DNA of 11,361 nt from Bacteroidota bacterium. GTDB lineage: Bacteria > Spirochaetota > Spirochaetia > JABMQR01. The position numbers and the translations under genes are program-made. This document shows, one piece after another, positions 1 through 6,808 of the stretch. The notes under the pieces are model-generated. The model searched no databases and was not told the origin of the DNA. It saw nothing but the letters and a program-made list of their open reading frames with translations. The stretch covers positions 1 to 11,361 of the forward strand of contig JABMQR010000221.1 of assembly GCA_013202335.1 (NCBI GenBank). The letters run 5' to 3'. Position 1 is the stretch's first letter. Each line of letters starts with the position of its first letter.

Positions 1-25
1 CCATTGGCAGAAAGTTGGGTTTAAT

Positions 26-139
26 CTACTTATAAGATAGATTCATACGCCTCTTTTTCGTCCAAAAGTGATGATCACTTGCTTTAACGAAAAGAGCCAA
101 ATTTAATGTATCATATACGAGTTCTCTTGAATTCATCAT
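26..139 (-). pseudogene. Truncated URO-D-like reading frame (5' remnant)
   Basis: A 37-codon frame begins 21 nt after the stop of the URO-D-family gene, on the same strand. It has a good ribosome binding site (GAGGGAG, 148-154, 8 nt before the first of two ATGs at 139 and 136). Its first residues, MMNSRELVYDTLN, resemble the usual start of URO-D-superfamily proteins (M-x-x-[RK]-E-x-[VL]-x-x-TL); the intact neighbour starts MTRKERLMATLRG. After that the similarity ends and the frame stops with TAG. No other frame down to position 1 continues a URO-D sequence that I can recognise. I read it as the 5' end of a second URO-D paralogue, truncated by deletion or insertion. A real short peptide gene is possible, because the resemblance covers only about 13 residues. 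Confidence 0.4.
51..96. repeat. 46-bp imperfect palindrome
   Basis: Outer arms CTCTTTTTCGT (51-61) and ACGAAAAGAG (87-96) are complementary apart from one extra T. Inside them lies a 15-bp palindrome, AAGTGATGATCACTT (66-80). The structure sits within the truncated URO-D-like frame, starting just where the protein similarity is lost. On neither strand is it followed by a T-run, so it is not a standard intrinsic terminator. It could be a small mobile palindromic element, a deletion scar or an mRNA 3'-end stabiliser. Confidence 0.45.
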
Positions 140-160
140 TGTGTACGCTCCCTCACAAAA

Positions 161-1303
161 TTATGTGTATTCACGTTCAACAACGTCAATCATTTTTTTG
201 TAGTTTTCATAGGTAGACATTTTTAACGAACGTCCAATCGGTGAGGATGAAGGCATAAGCACAAAACCTCTTCCGGTTTTGGAAGGGCCTTCCTCTAATG
301 CAGTAAGAATTTTCTGCTCAAATTCTTCAGAATTCATTGTCTCTATATCACTCAATTCAAGGTTCCCAAAGAGAACCAGCTCTTCACCATAGGTTTCCCG
401 AACATAGTTAAGGGTTACATCTCCCTGTTGAGGAGGCTCAATCGGATCAATACCGATACACCCGGTAGAAACAACTGCATCCAGAACATCTTTCAAATTT
501 CCGTGAACATGCAGGCGGGGATATCCCCCATACTTCCTGATTATATCAATGATAGGTTTATCATACTGAACTACATACTCATTAAACAATCTGGGCGGGA
601 GATAAGGCGGACAGGCATATTCAGGTCCATAAATACGCCAGAGGCGGTCTGGAAGGGCACGGGCGATAGCCTCAGTTCGCTGCAGTATCAGCTTACTCGC
701 CTTTTTCAGCGCTTTATGAAAAAGTTCCGGCTCTGTAAGAGCAGTCACTGTGTATTCTCCTAAATCAAACAACGAGGCTAAAACACAGAGAGGATCCGCC
801 ATATCAAGGCACACAATTCCTGAATCACCCAGAGCTTTTTCTGTCTCTAATACAGAATTCACATCCACCTCTCCCCCAAATTCAGTCTGAGGAAGGTCTA
901 TCCACTCTTTAAAATCATCCACATCTTTTATGAGGTGTTCTAACGTCCAGATAGTATCAACATCCTTTTCACGGGCAGTTCGCTGGGTGAAGATTCGGCT
1001 TTCAGCCTGAATGGTGGTCGTGGTGCAAAGAGCACCCTTTTCATTGGTAAATACTTCTGTTTTAGTTAATTTTTCCATTGGATCCGGAGGGGTATTTAGA
1101 AAACTAACGTGTTTTAATACAATTCTATCAGATTTTTCTGCTGTCAAATTAAGGAGAGGCAGCCAGGAAGGGTCATTAAAAATATTATAGGGATCCGGAT
1201 CTGCAGGATTCTGAGTTATGCCATCCAACTCATAAAAGCAGACCGGCGGCCTATCCACCTTATCACCCCGCAATGTTGCCATGAGCCGTTCTTTTCTGGT
1301 CAT
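161..1303 (-). CDS. URO-D superfamily protein (non-canonical, sugar-operon type)
   Basis: This 380-residue cytoplasmic protein has the length and layout of the uroporphyrinogen decarboxylase / MtaA-type methyltransferase superfamily. The family N-terminus (MTRKERLMATLRG, then DRPPV at 17-21) is followed by the diagnostic stretch LHVHGN (264-269), GIDPIEPP (284-291), LFGNLE (311-316) and a glycine/serine-rich end at 344-356. The HxH pair (H265, H267) falls where MtaA-like enzymes hold zinc with HxC. The third, cysteine ligand expected in the C-terminal loop appears to be replaced by PSSSP (351-355). The arginine-rich substrate motif of true haem-pathway HemE near the N-terminus is absent, so neither haem synthesis nor classical thiol methylation is a safe call. 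It is translationally coupled to the upstream oxidoreductase (ATGA overlap, weak RBS of its own). Family confidence is high; the reaction is unknown. Confidence 0.85.
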   Translation of the reverse strand: MTRKERLMATLRGDKVDRPPVCFYELDGITQNPADPDPYNIFNDPSWLPLLNLTAEKSDRIVLKHVSFLNTPPDPMEKLTKTEVFTNEKGALCTTTTIQAESRIFTQRTAREKDVDTIWTLEHLIKDVDDFKEWIDLPQTEFGGEVDVNSVLETEKALGDSGIVCLDMADPLCVLASLFDLGEYTVTALTEPELFHKALKKASKLILQRTEAIARALPDRLWRIYGPEYACPPYLPPRLFNEYVVQYDKPIIDIIRKYGGYPRLHVHGNLKDVLDAVVSTGCIGIDPIEPPQQGDVTLNYVRETYGEELVLFGNLELSDIETMNSEEFEQKILTALEEGPSKTGRGFVLMPSSSPIGRSLKMSTYENYKKMIDVVEREYT

Positions 1304-2577
1304 AATGAGTTTCTTACCTCTTTTGCAAAGTCTGAAAGAGTAACCACAGCATTCGCTAACCGGGATTTCTCAGCAGCAAAAGCCATGAGATGGCTCTCGA
1401 CAGATGAGCTTATAGTGCTTATGTGGGGAGAAATTTTCCCTTCCTGCAGGAGATGAACAAGATCTTTCATAATCCCCGTATCCCCTCCGCCATGGTCGGC
1501 ACCAGCGGTTTTAAGCGTCAGCACCTGCCTGGTTTGGGTAAGAAAATCAGTTATCTCTATCTCATTTTTCTCCATATCTCCCCGAAGCTCCCCCTTAGTA
1601 CCCATAATCACGATTTCTCTCCCCCCTTCGGCGGTGAAAGCGCTCATGGTAAACGATACGGTTACATCATCGGCAAACTGCATAATCACAACCTGATGAT
1701 CCACCACGTCATTATCACAGTGATAAACACAGCGACCGTACGGACCATTTTTCAAAGCCGCCAAAATTGCCTCATCACTCGTGTCCAGAGAGACAGTTTT
1801 TCGCAATATAGCAGCCTGCCAGTCGTCATTACTGTTAAGATAAGCCGAAGGGGCATAATAGGGACAATCATTTCGATGAGGGCAGCCTTCAAGACAGTAT
1901 TGCGGTGCACCCGGAGGAGCATTTTTTTCAGTAAAATGGGAGAGAGAACCAAAGGATGAGATGGATATGCAGCTCTTCCCGGCGAGCCAGTGAAGAATAT
2001 CCATATCATGGCAGCTCTTGGACAGGATCATCGGGCTTGATTCTTTAGAATTTCGCCAATTACCCCGCACAAAACTATGAGCCTGGTGCCAGAAGGCAAC
2101 CTTTTCAATATGCTGGATGGAAACCACCTCACCAATTTCATTCTTTTCCAAAAGCCGTTTTGTTTGAGAAAAAAACGATGTGTATCTCAGCACATGACAG
2201 ACAATAATATACCTGCCGGCTTTCTCTGCCGCCTCTTCAAGAAGGAGACACTCAGCCGGGTCGTTGGAAATGGGTTTTTCAAGAAGTATATGATACCCTT
2301 TTTTTAGGGCTTCCATAGCTGGCTGAAAGTGCATATCATCCTGTGTACAGACCAGCAGAGCATCTGCCAATTTCTCCTCTTTTAATAGATCCTGCCAATC
2401 AGTGAAGGTGTTTTCCATTGTGATGCCGTGATCTCCGGCAAATTTATTTCGTCTGTTGATATCAGGTTCAGCCACAGCGACAAACTGCAGCTCCCGGGGA
2501 TTATCAAGGGCATATGAGCCGTAAGCATCCATACCCCGCTGGCCGGCTCCTAGAAGTGCTGCGGTAATCTTTTTCAA
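1300..2577 (-). CDS. Gfo/Idh/MocA family oxidoreductase with Cys cluster
   Basis: This 425-residue soluble protein should be an NAD(P)-dependent oxidoreductase acting on a sugar or sugar derivative. The N-terminal Rossmann fold carries GAGQRG (10-15), an acidic strand end at AEP (36-38) and the family EKP motif (100-102, in ILLEKPIS). The C-terminal half holds the substrate-side motif CHDMDILHW (189-197), where D193 and H196 fit the catalytic positions. An insert at 228-240 contains three cysteines (CLEGCPHRNDC), and C283 and C287 follow in RCVYHCD. This suggests a structural metal site seen in one subgroup of the family. The start is TTG, giving MKKITAALLGAG with the Rossmann strand right behind it; an AAAGGA site lies 8 nt upstream inside the end of the GH172-type gene, so translation is probably coupled. 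The substrate cannot be read from sequence; a product of the neighbouring glycosidase is the natural guess. Confidence 0.9.
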   Translation of the reverse strand: MKKITAALLGAGQRGMDAYGSYALDNPRELQFVAVAEPDINRRNKFAGDHGITMENTFTDWQDLLKEEKLADALLVCTQDDMHFQPAMEALKKGYHILLEKPISNDPAECLLLEEAAEKAGRYIIVCHVLRYTSFFSQTKRLLEKNEIGEVVSIQHIEKVAFWHQAHSFVRGNWRNSKESSPMILSKSCHDMDILHWLAGKSCISISSFGSLSHFTEKNAPPGAPQYCLEGCPHRNDCPYYAPSAYLNSNDDWQAAILRKTVSLDTSDEAILAALKNGPYGRCVYHCDNDVVDHQVVIMQFADDVTVSFTMSAFTAEGGREIVIMGTKGELRGDMEKNEIEITDFLTQTRQVLTLKTAGADHGGGDTGIMKDLVHLLQEGKISPHISTISSSVESHLMAFAAEKSRLANAVVTLSDFAKEVRNSL

Positions 2578-2581
2578 TGTC

Positions 2582-3592
2582 CTAGTCCTTTAATGCATAA
2601 TAATAGTAACAGCTGTGATATTCTGCCGTGAATGTGAGTTTTGGAAAGCCGTCTTCATCCAGGGGAAAGACAGTTTGATCGATTTTAATTTCTGAGAATT
2701 TTTCCTGTGTATAATCCATCAGGATTCGACAAGATTGATTAAAGCGAATTTTATCACCCTGACGACACCGGAGCATCCCGATACGGGCACCCCCGTTTGA
2801 AAGAGCCTCATTTTTAATAATGGCAGCATACCCATCAGATTGACAATCCTTAAATCCCCATGAATAACCGTAATAATCCTCTGTCCCGAGGTACTCCATG
2901 GAGGGATGTTCCTCATTGTCAATAAAAACCTCATTGTTCGCTTCACAAAGAGCTTCCCCATTTGCACAACCAGGAACATCAGCCTCTATCTGCAGCCAAT
3001 GTGCAGCAATAGCCCCACCTTTATCTACGTTGAAGACCTCAATCAAGTCATGGGGAACACGGCTTCTACCGGTTCTGTAGTCAACGTAGAGGTAGCCGCA
3101 GTTTTCAGGAAGTGAAGGAAGCGTATCATATTGTAAATCTATGTAACCGATAAGATCGACATCAGACGTATTTTCAATTTCTATTCGTAAGTGTTTTAGA
3201 AAAGGCATTTCCAAACGAAAATTATGGGAATATTTCACTTTGGAAAAAAAGACGGTATCATAAAAAGAACTCGTACATTGAATATCACCCAGAAAATCCA
3301 TCCAGGGCATCTCAATGGAGGGAGTCTCTTCCCCATCGTACCACACTCTCATAATAAGCCCGCGTGCGCTGTCATCACTATTTTTAATATTGAATGGAAG
3401 AGACTTATCATAATAGACAGAAGAGTGGATTTGTGTAACGACACCCGGTCCGGCAGCATCTACAAGAGTTATAATCTCACCACGATTCAATTCAGGCATT
3501 TCAGGATATTTATCATAAGGCCAGGTGGCATAGCAAAGGCGGCTTTTCCCCTTGTAAATAAGGGCATTTGGGAATTGGGAATTATCTTCCAT
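2582..3592 (-). CDS. DUF2961 / GH172-type glycoside hydrolase
   Basis: The 336-residue protein matches the DUF2961 family, now glycoside hydrolase family 172. Characterised members cleave or rearrange alpha-D-fructofuranosides (difructose anhydride I) or D-arabinofuranosides. Visible hallmarks are GPGVVTQIH (48-56), RVWYDGEETPSIEMPWMDF (82-100) with the acidic loop typical of the first jelly-roll, and GTEDYYGYSWGF (236-247). E238 of GTED and E221 (in NEVFID) fit the two family carboxylates that, as I recall, act as acid/base and nucleophile; this alignment is from memory. There is no signal peptide, so it should act in the cytoplasm on an imported oligosaccharide. The ATG has GGAG 9 nt upstream. 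The gene lies between the permeases (16-nt gap) and the oxidoreductase (4-nt gap). The exact sugar is an inference from the family only. Confidence 0.85.
   Translation of the reverse strand: MEDNSQFPNALIYKGKSRLCYATWPYDKYPEMPELNRGEIITLVDAAGPGVVTQIHSSVYYDKSLPFNIKNSDDSARGLIMRVWYDGEETPSIEMPWMDFLGDIQCTSSFYDTVFFSKVKYSHNFRLEMPFLKHLRIEIENTSDVDLIGYIDLQYDTLPSLPENCGYLYVDYRTGRSRVPHDLIEVFNVDKGGAIAAHWLQIEADVPGCANGEALCEANNEVFIDNEEHPSMEYLGTEDYYGYSWGFKDCQSDGYAAIIKNEALSNGGARIGMLRCRQGDKIRFNQSCRILMDYTQEKFSEIKIDQTVFPLDEDGFPKLTFTAEYHSCYYYYALKD
2586..2591 (-). promoter_or_regulatory. Ribosome binding site supporting a TTG start
   Basis: AAAGGA on the minus strand lies 8 nt before TTG at 2577 and overlaps the last codons of the upstream gene. 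No in-frame ATG near this position would keep the complete Rossmann strand, so this site favours TTG as the real start of the oxidoreductase. Confidence 0.6.
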
Positions 3593-3608
3593 TTATAGTT
3601 TCTCCGAA

Positions 3609-4454
3609 TTAGTTTTTAATCGAACCGGAAGTTAATCCGGAGATAAAAAATTTCTGAAGCCAAATATAGCTAAAGGCTAATGGAGTGATGGCAAAGAAAA
3701 GAATGGCAAAAACATCATCCCACTTCTGAGTATACTGCCCTATTGCCCTGTAGATTCCTGTGGTGACGGTATAAAACTTACTGCTTCCAAATATCACAAA
3801 GGGAGTGATAAAATCATTCCATGTCCACACCATGACAAAGATAACTACACTGGAGAGAGCAGGTTTCATAAGGGGAAAAATAATCCTGAAAAATATGGTA
3901 ATAGGTCCGGCACCATCCATTCGGGCCGATTCATCTAATTGAGGAGAAATGGTGCTGATATATCCAGTGAGTACAAAAGTAGTAAATGGCATATACCAGG
4001 CAATGTAGAGAAGCACTAGTCCGGGAGCAGAAAGCATCAATCCAAGAACTTTCAATATTTGGATTATGGGAATAAGAATTACCTGGATAGGAATAAGCAT
4101 TCCTGCCAGAAGCAGCATATATGCTCCATGGTAAAAACCCTTTCTATTACGACTGAGAATATAGGAGAGCATTGAAGCTATAACAACAACCAACAGCAGA
4201 GTAACTATAACTAAGCTTATGGTAAAAAAATAGGCCCTTGGTACGTTGAAATTTGGAGCATTGAAGTTTCTAATCAAATTATCCAGAGTAAGATTTCCTA
4301 AGGGTATACTCATGGGGTTGGCATAGATATCTTTTTCAGTTTTAAAAGCATTCACCACAGCAATATAAAATGGCACCAAACTGATAAAAGCTACGGAAAG
4401 CAGGAAAAAGTGTCTGATTATTGCTGGAATCATTCTTTTTGTTTTAATCTTCAT
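3609..4454 (-). CDS. Carbohydrate ABC transporter permease, MalG type
   Basis: A 281-residue inner-membrane protein with about six helices (roughly 12-34, 76-98, 110-134, 143-163, 201-222 and 248-270). It is the second permease of a CUT1 sugar importer. The cytoplasmic EAA loop that docks the ATPase reads DESARMDGAG (174-183) with a downstream FP at 193-194. The extracellular segment FKTEKDIYANP after helix 1 is typical of MalG-like subunits. It follows the MalF-type permease by 20 nt; AAGGA lies 11 nt before the ATG. It should form a heterodimer with that permease and take substrate from the binding protein at 5443-6726. No ATP-binding subunit is encoded in the window, so a shared MsmK/UgpC-type ATPase from elsewhere probably serves it. 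Confidence 0.95.
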   Translation of the reverse strand: MKIKTKRMIPAIIRHFFLLSVAFISLVPFYIAVVNAFKTEKDIYANPMSIPLGNLTLDNLIRNFNAPNFNVPRAYFFTISLVIVTLLLVVVIASMLSYILSRNRKGFYHGAYMLLLAGMLIPIQVILIPIIQILKVLGLMLSAPGLVLLYIAWYMPFTTFVLTGYISTISPQLDESARMDGAGPITIFFRIIFPLMKPALSSVVIFVMVWTWNDFITPFVIFGSSKFYTVTTGIYRAIGQYTQKWDDVFAILFFAITPLAFSYIWLQKFFISGLTSGSIKN

Positions 4455-4474
4455 ATCTTGCTATTTCCTTATTT

Positions 4475-5362
4475 TTAACTGATTAACAGCTCTTCCCGTT
4501 TTCGAAGAATGCCTGTGAGTATCAATGCGATGGTCATTACCAGGATGGTCATATATATGGCTACAGCAGAGGCATAAGAGATCCTAAACTGATTAAATCC
4601 TATTTTCATGATATATACTGCAACACTTTGCGTCTTTTCTGCCGGTCCCCCGCCAGTCATGACAAAAATTATATCAAAGATCTTCATATAGCCGGTAAAG
4701 AGGAATACCGTCACAGCGGTGAAAGCTGGAGCCAACCAGGGAAAGGTTATGTACCTGAATTTAACCCAGGCATTTGCTCCGTCAACTTTGGCGGCATCGT
4801 ACAAATCGTTTGGTATGGCCTGCAAACCTGCCAGGTAGAGTACCGTGGCAAAACCGGTAGTCTGCCAGATGCTGATAAGAAGCACCGTAATAGGTGCATT
4901 CTGAGGTGTTCCGATAAAATCTATTTTTGGAATTCCATAGCTCTCCAGCATAGTATTGATAATCCCGATATAGCTGAGAAGCCCTTTAAAAATGAATCCA
5001 ATTGCCACAAGACTTATAAGCTGAGGAAAGAAGAATGCCGCACGATAAAAATAGGTTAACGGGCTTTTCTGATTTAGGAATACAGCTAAAAAAATACCGA
5101 TAATATTTACAATTACTGTTCCAAAAATTGCAAAATAGAAGGTTGTTACAATACTGGAGCGAAATTCATTATTGGTAAAAGCATTGATATAATTGGTAAA
5201 TCCAACAAAATCCATGGTTTTCCTAATACCGTCCCAATCAAAGAAAGAGTAATAAAAACAAAGGATTATAGAGAAAACAATGAGACCAACATAAATGATA
5301 AAACCTGGAGAGAATAGGATCAGATTTTGTATTTTAGTATTAGTGTGGGTATTCAGCTTCAT
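4475..5362 (-). CDS. Sugar ABC transporter permease, MalF type
   Basis: A 295-residue inner-membrane permease with six predicted helices and the EAA loop YDAAKVDGANAW (188-199), the first of the two CUT1 permeases. The frame is open upstream to 5419, but I place the start at the ATG at 5362. A good site (AGAAAGGA) lies 8 nt before it, the product then begins MKLNTHTNTKIQNLILFSPGF as expected for this family, and the longer version would start inside a perfect hairpin. An ATG at 5371 is also in frame but touches the Shine-Dalgarno sequence. VMTGGGPAEKTQ (234-245) is a well-conserved MalF-family segment. It follows the binding-protein gene and precedes the MalG-type permease. Confidence 0.93.
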   Translation of the reverse strand: MKLNTHTNTKIQNLILFSPGFIIYVGLIVFSIILCFYYSFFDWDGIRKTMDFVGFTNYINAFTNNEFRSSIVTTFYFAIFGTVIVNIIGIFLAVFLNQKSPLTYFYRAAFFFPQLISLVAIGFIFKGLLSYIGIINTMLESYGIPKIDFIGTPQNAPITVLLISIWQTTGFATVLYLAGLQAIPNDLYDAAKVDGANAWVKFRYITFPWLAPAFTAVTVFLFTGYMKIFDIIFVMTGGGPAEKTQSVAVYIMKIGFNQFRISYASAVAIYMTILVMTIALILTGILRKREELLIS

Positions 5363-5370
5363 TACTTTCA

Positions 5371-5378
5371 TCCTTTCT
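5371..5378 (-). promoter_or_regulatory. Ribosome binding site that sets the permease start
   Basis: AGAAAGGA on the minus strand, 8 nt before ATG at 5362. It argues against the longest open frame (5419), whose start lies in the hairpin and has no usable site. Confidence 0.6.
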
Positions 5379-5393
5379 GGGGTGGTGTATCTT

Positions 5394-5424
5394 AAAAATC
5401 GGGGAGTGTTAACACACACTCCCC
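5394..5424 (-). terminator. Intercistronic hairpin with T-run (partial terminator or mRNA stabiliser)
   Basis: GGGGAGTGT (5416-5424 read on the minus strand) pairs perfectly over 9 bp with ACACTCCCC (5401-5409) around a 6-nt loop; five T residues follow within two bases. It begins 18 nt after the stop of the binding-protein gene and ends before the permease RBS. A GC-rich stem plus T-run at this place is a known way to make much more binding protein than permease, by partial termination or by protecting the 3' end of the first message. Because the permeases have no evident promoter of their own, read-through must occur. Confidence 0.7.
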
Positions 5425-5442
5425 TCTTTATTTATCAGTAAT

Positions 5443-6726
5443 TTATTTTACTTCTGCTACAAAATCATCAATTTTCTGCAGGAGATCTTCCAGGCTAGTG
5501 TAGCTCTGGGTTAAAATAGCCTCAGCATTACTCGTGAAATAGTCAGCAACTCCCATTGGAGGTGCTTCACCTAAGGGATGGCTCAAAACAGGACGAGAGT
5601 ATTCAGCGCTTCCCACCAGTGCCAGTAATTCTTCCTGAAGGGGTGACATGGGATAGGTTAAAGGAGGAGTTATGTTAGAAAACAGTCCGTCCACCTCAAG
5701 TGATTTTGCTCCATATACAGGATCAAGATTAGCTTTCTTCATCAGTTCAAAAGCCAATTCCGGATGTTCTGAACCTGAATAGATGACATATCCATTTCCA
5801 AATCCACCGGATTTGGTGAGATTCACTTTTCCGTCTTTTGTAGGTATGGAGAATACGCCGCAGTCCCAATCATTTTCAGCATTAGCTTCTGCTGCTGTGA
5901 ACCATGATCCCATTGGATACATAACTGCCTGCTCATTGAGGAAAGCCTGTTCAAGCTGAGCATAACCGATACTCAGTGCTCCTTCTAAAAAGTATCCGCT
6001 CTTAGCCAAACCATCTAAATATTCAACAATTTCCAGGACCTGAGGGTCATTCCATTTCTTCTCACCAGTAAGAATTAAAGTCCACCAATCAGGATACTCT
6101 TTTGAAAGCTCAGAACCAATGAAATAGTCCCAGATGATAAGAGGAACCCACTCACCACCAGTTGCAATAGGAGTAAGTCCGGCAGCTTTGATCTTCGCAG
6201 AAACAGCATCAAGATCAGCCCATGTATAAGGTATGTCAGCTTCGGTCAGACCGCTCTGAGCCCAGAGTTTTTTGTTGTAATACATAAGTCCCTGAGGTTG
6301 TGCGGATGAAGCAAAACTGTAAAGGTTTCCATTGTACTCTTGTGCCATAAGATTATTAACCACCTGCAGATCAGGATCGTCAGCAGGAATAGCCCACAGA
6401 TGACCTGCGTCAGCAAATGCAGGGACATCCTGGAAGTTCATCCACAAGTCAGGAACATCACCGGAAGCAAGTCTGTTTCGAATAAAATCCGCAGAAGAGG
6501 ATGAAGTGGTAGCTGAAGCTTCAACGATCTCAACGGTGACACCAGGATTCTCAGCCTCAAATGCACCGGCAATCTCTTTATAAAATTCCAGGCTCAAGTT
6601 TGGAGTGATCCACACCTGCCATTTCAAAGTGATTGTTTCGTCTGCACCATCTGCCGCTCCCTGGGAAAAAGCCATAGGAAGGATCATGATAAAACAGAGG
6701 ACTAACAATAAAATTTTCTTACTCAT
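5443..6726 (-). CDS. Extracellular sugar-binding protein of an ABC importer (family 1)
   Basis: A 427-residue secreted protein. The N-terminus MSKKILLLVLCFIMILPMAFS is a signal peptide with probable cleavage near AFS|QGA (after residue 21). C11 lies inside the hydrophobic core, too early for a lipobox, so I do not call it a lipoprotein. The mature part begins with TLKWQVWI (33-40) and has the family-1 binding-protein layout: an early strand, then FEAENPGVTVEIVE (56-69), a lobe with RLASGDVPDLWMNF (85-98), YYNKKLW (148-154) and the AFLNEQAVMYPMGSW segment near the middle. It is the first gene of the operon; AAGGAG lies 6 nt before the ATG. It delivers substrate to the two permeases. Many aromatic residues suit a carbohydrate ligand, but specificity cannot be read. 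Confidence 0.95.
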   Translation of the reverse strand: MSKKILLLVLCFIMILPMAFSQGAADGADETITLKWQVWITPNLSLEFYKEIAGAFEAENPGVTVEIVEASATTSSSSADFIRNRLASGDVPDLWMNFQDVPAFADAGHLWAIPADDPDLQVVNNLMAQEYNGNLYSFASSAQPQGLMYYNKKLWAQSGLTEADIPYTWADLDAVSAKIKAAGLTPIATGGEWVPLIIWDYFIGSELSKEYPDWWTLILTGEKKWNDPQVLEIVEYLDGLAKSGYFLEGALSIGYAQLEQAFLNEQAVMYPMGSWFTAAEANAENDWDCGVFSIPTKDGKVNLTKSGGFGNGYVIYSGSEHPELAFELMKKANLDPVYGAKSLEVDGLFSNITPPLTYPMSPLQEELLALVGSAEYSRPVLSHPLGEAPPMGVADYFTSNAEAILTQSYTSLEDLLQKIDDFVAEVK

Positions 6727-6744
6727 TTTGTTCTCCTTTTTTTA

Positions 6745-6761
6745 ATGCCAAAACATGGCAT
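6745..6761. repeat. Inverted repeat in the binding-protein leader
   Basis: ATGCCA and TGGCAT are perfect 6-bp arms around AAACA. The repeat lies 6 nt upstream of the AAGGAG site of the binding-protein gene, downstream of any likely promoter. It could be an operator, a small 5' hairpin or chance. Confidence 0.35.
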
Positions 6762-6766
6762 CTTTG

Positions 6767-6801
6767 AATATAATCATATATTTACACGCCAGCAGTACGA
6801 A
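6767..6801 (-). promoter_or_regulatory. Candidate weak promoter for the sugar operon
   Basis: On the minus strand, -10-like hexamers TATGAT (6773-6778) and TATATT (6767-6772) are present, but 17 bp upstream there are only poor -35 sequences (TTCGTA at 6796-6801, CTGCTG at 6790-6795). A good -10 with no -35 suits a promoter that needs an activator. The tandem palindromes at 6809-6841 would then be centred roughly 47-54 and 68-75 bp upstream of the start. Placement is tentative. Confidence 0.25.
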
Positions 6802-6808
6802 GTAAAGT

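Noticed and set aside
66..80. 15-bp palindrome as an intrinsic terminator of the sugar operon
   Set aside because: It is AT-rich, its centre is too tight for a full hairpin, and no T-run follows; kept only as part of the larger palindrome.
428..763. Open frame of 111 codons on the plus strand inside the URO-D gene
   Set aside because: It is antisense to a clear family member, has no recognisable domain and no ribosome site; shadow frame.
161..1303. Haem-pathway uroporphyrinogen decarboxylase (hemE)
   Set aside because: The N-terminal arginine motif of HemE is missing and the gene lies in a sugar operon with no other haem genes.
1423..1959. Open frame of 178 codons on the plus strand inside the oxidoreductase gene
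   Set aside because: The opposite strand encodes conserved Gfo/Idh motifs through this stretch, and the predicted product is low in sense and unlike any family.
5363..5419. N-terminal extension of the MalF-type permease
   Set aside because: It would start within the perfect hairpin and lacks a ribosome site, while a good site precedes the ATG at 5362.
5443..6726. Lipoprotein call for the sugar-binding protein
   Set aside because: The only early cysteine (C11) is within the hydrophobic core after too few residues and lacks a lipobox; ordinary signal peptidase cleavage near residue 21 fits better.
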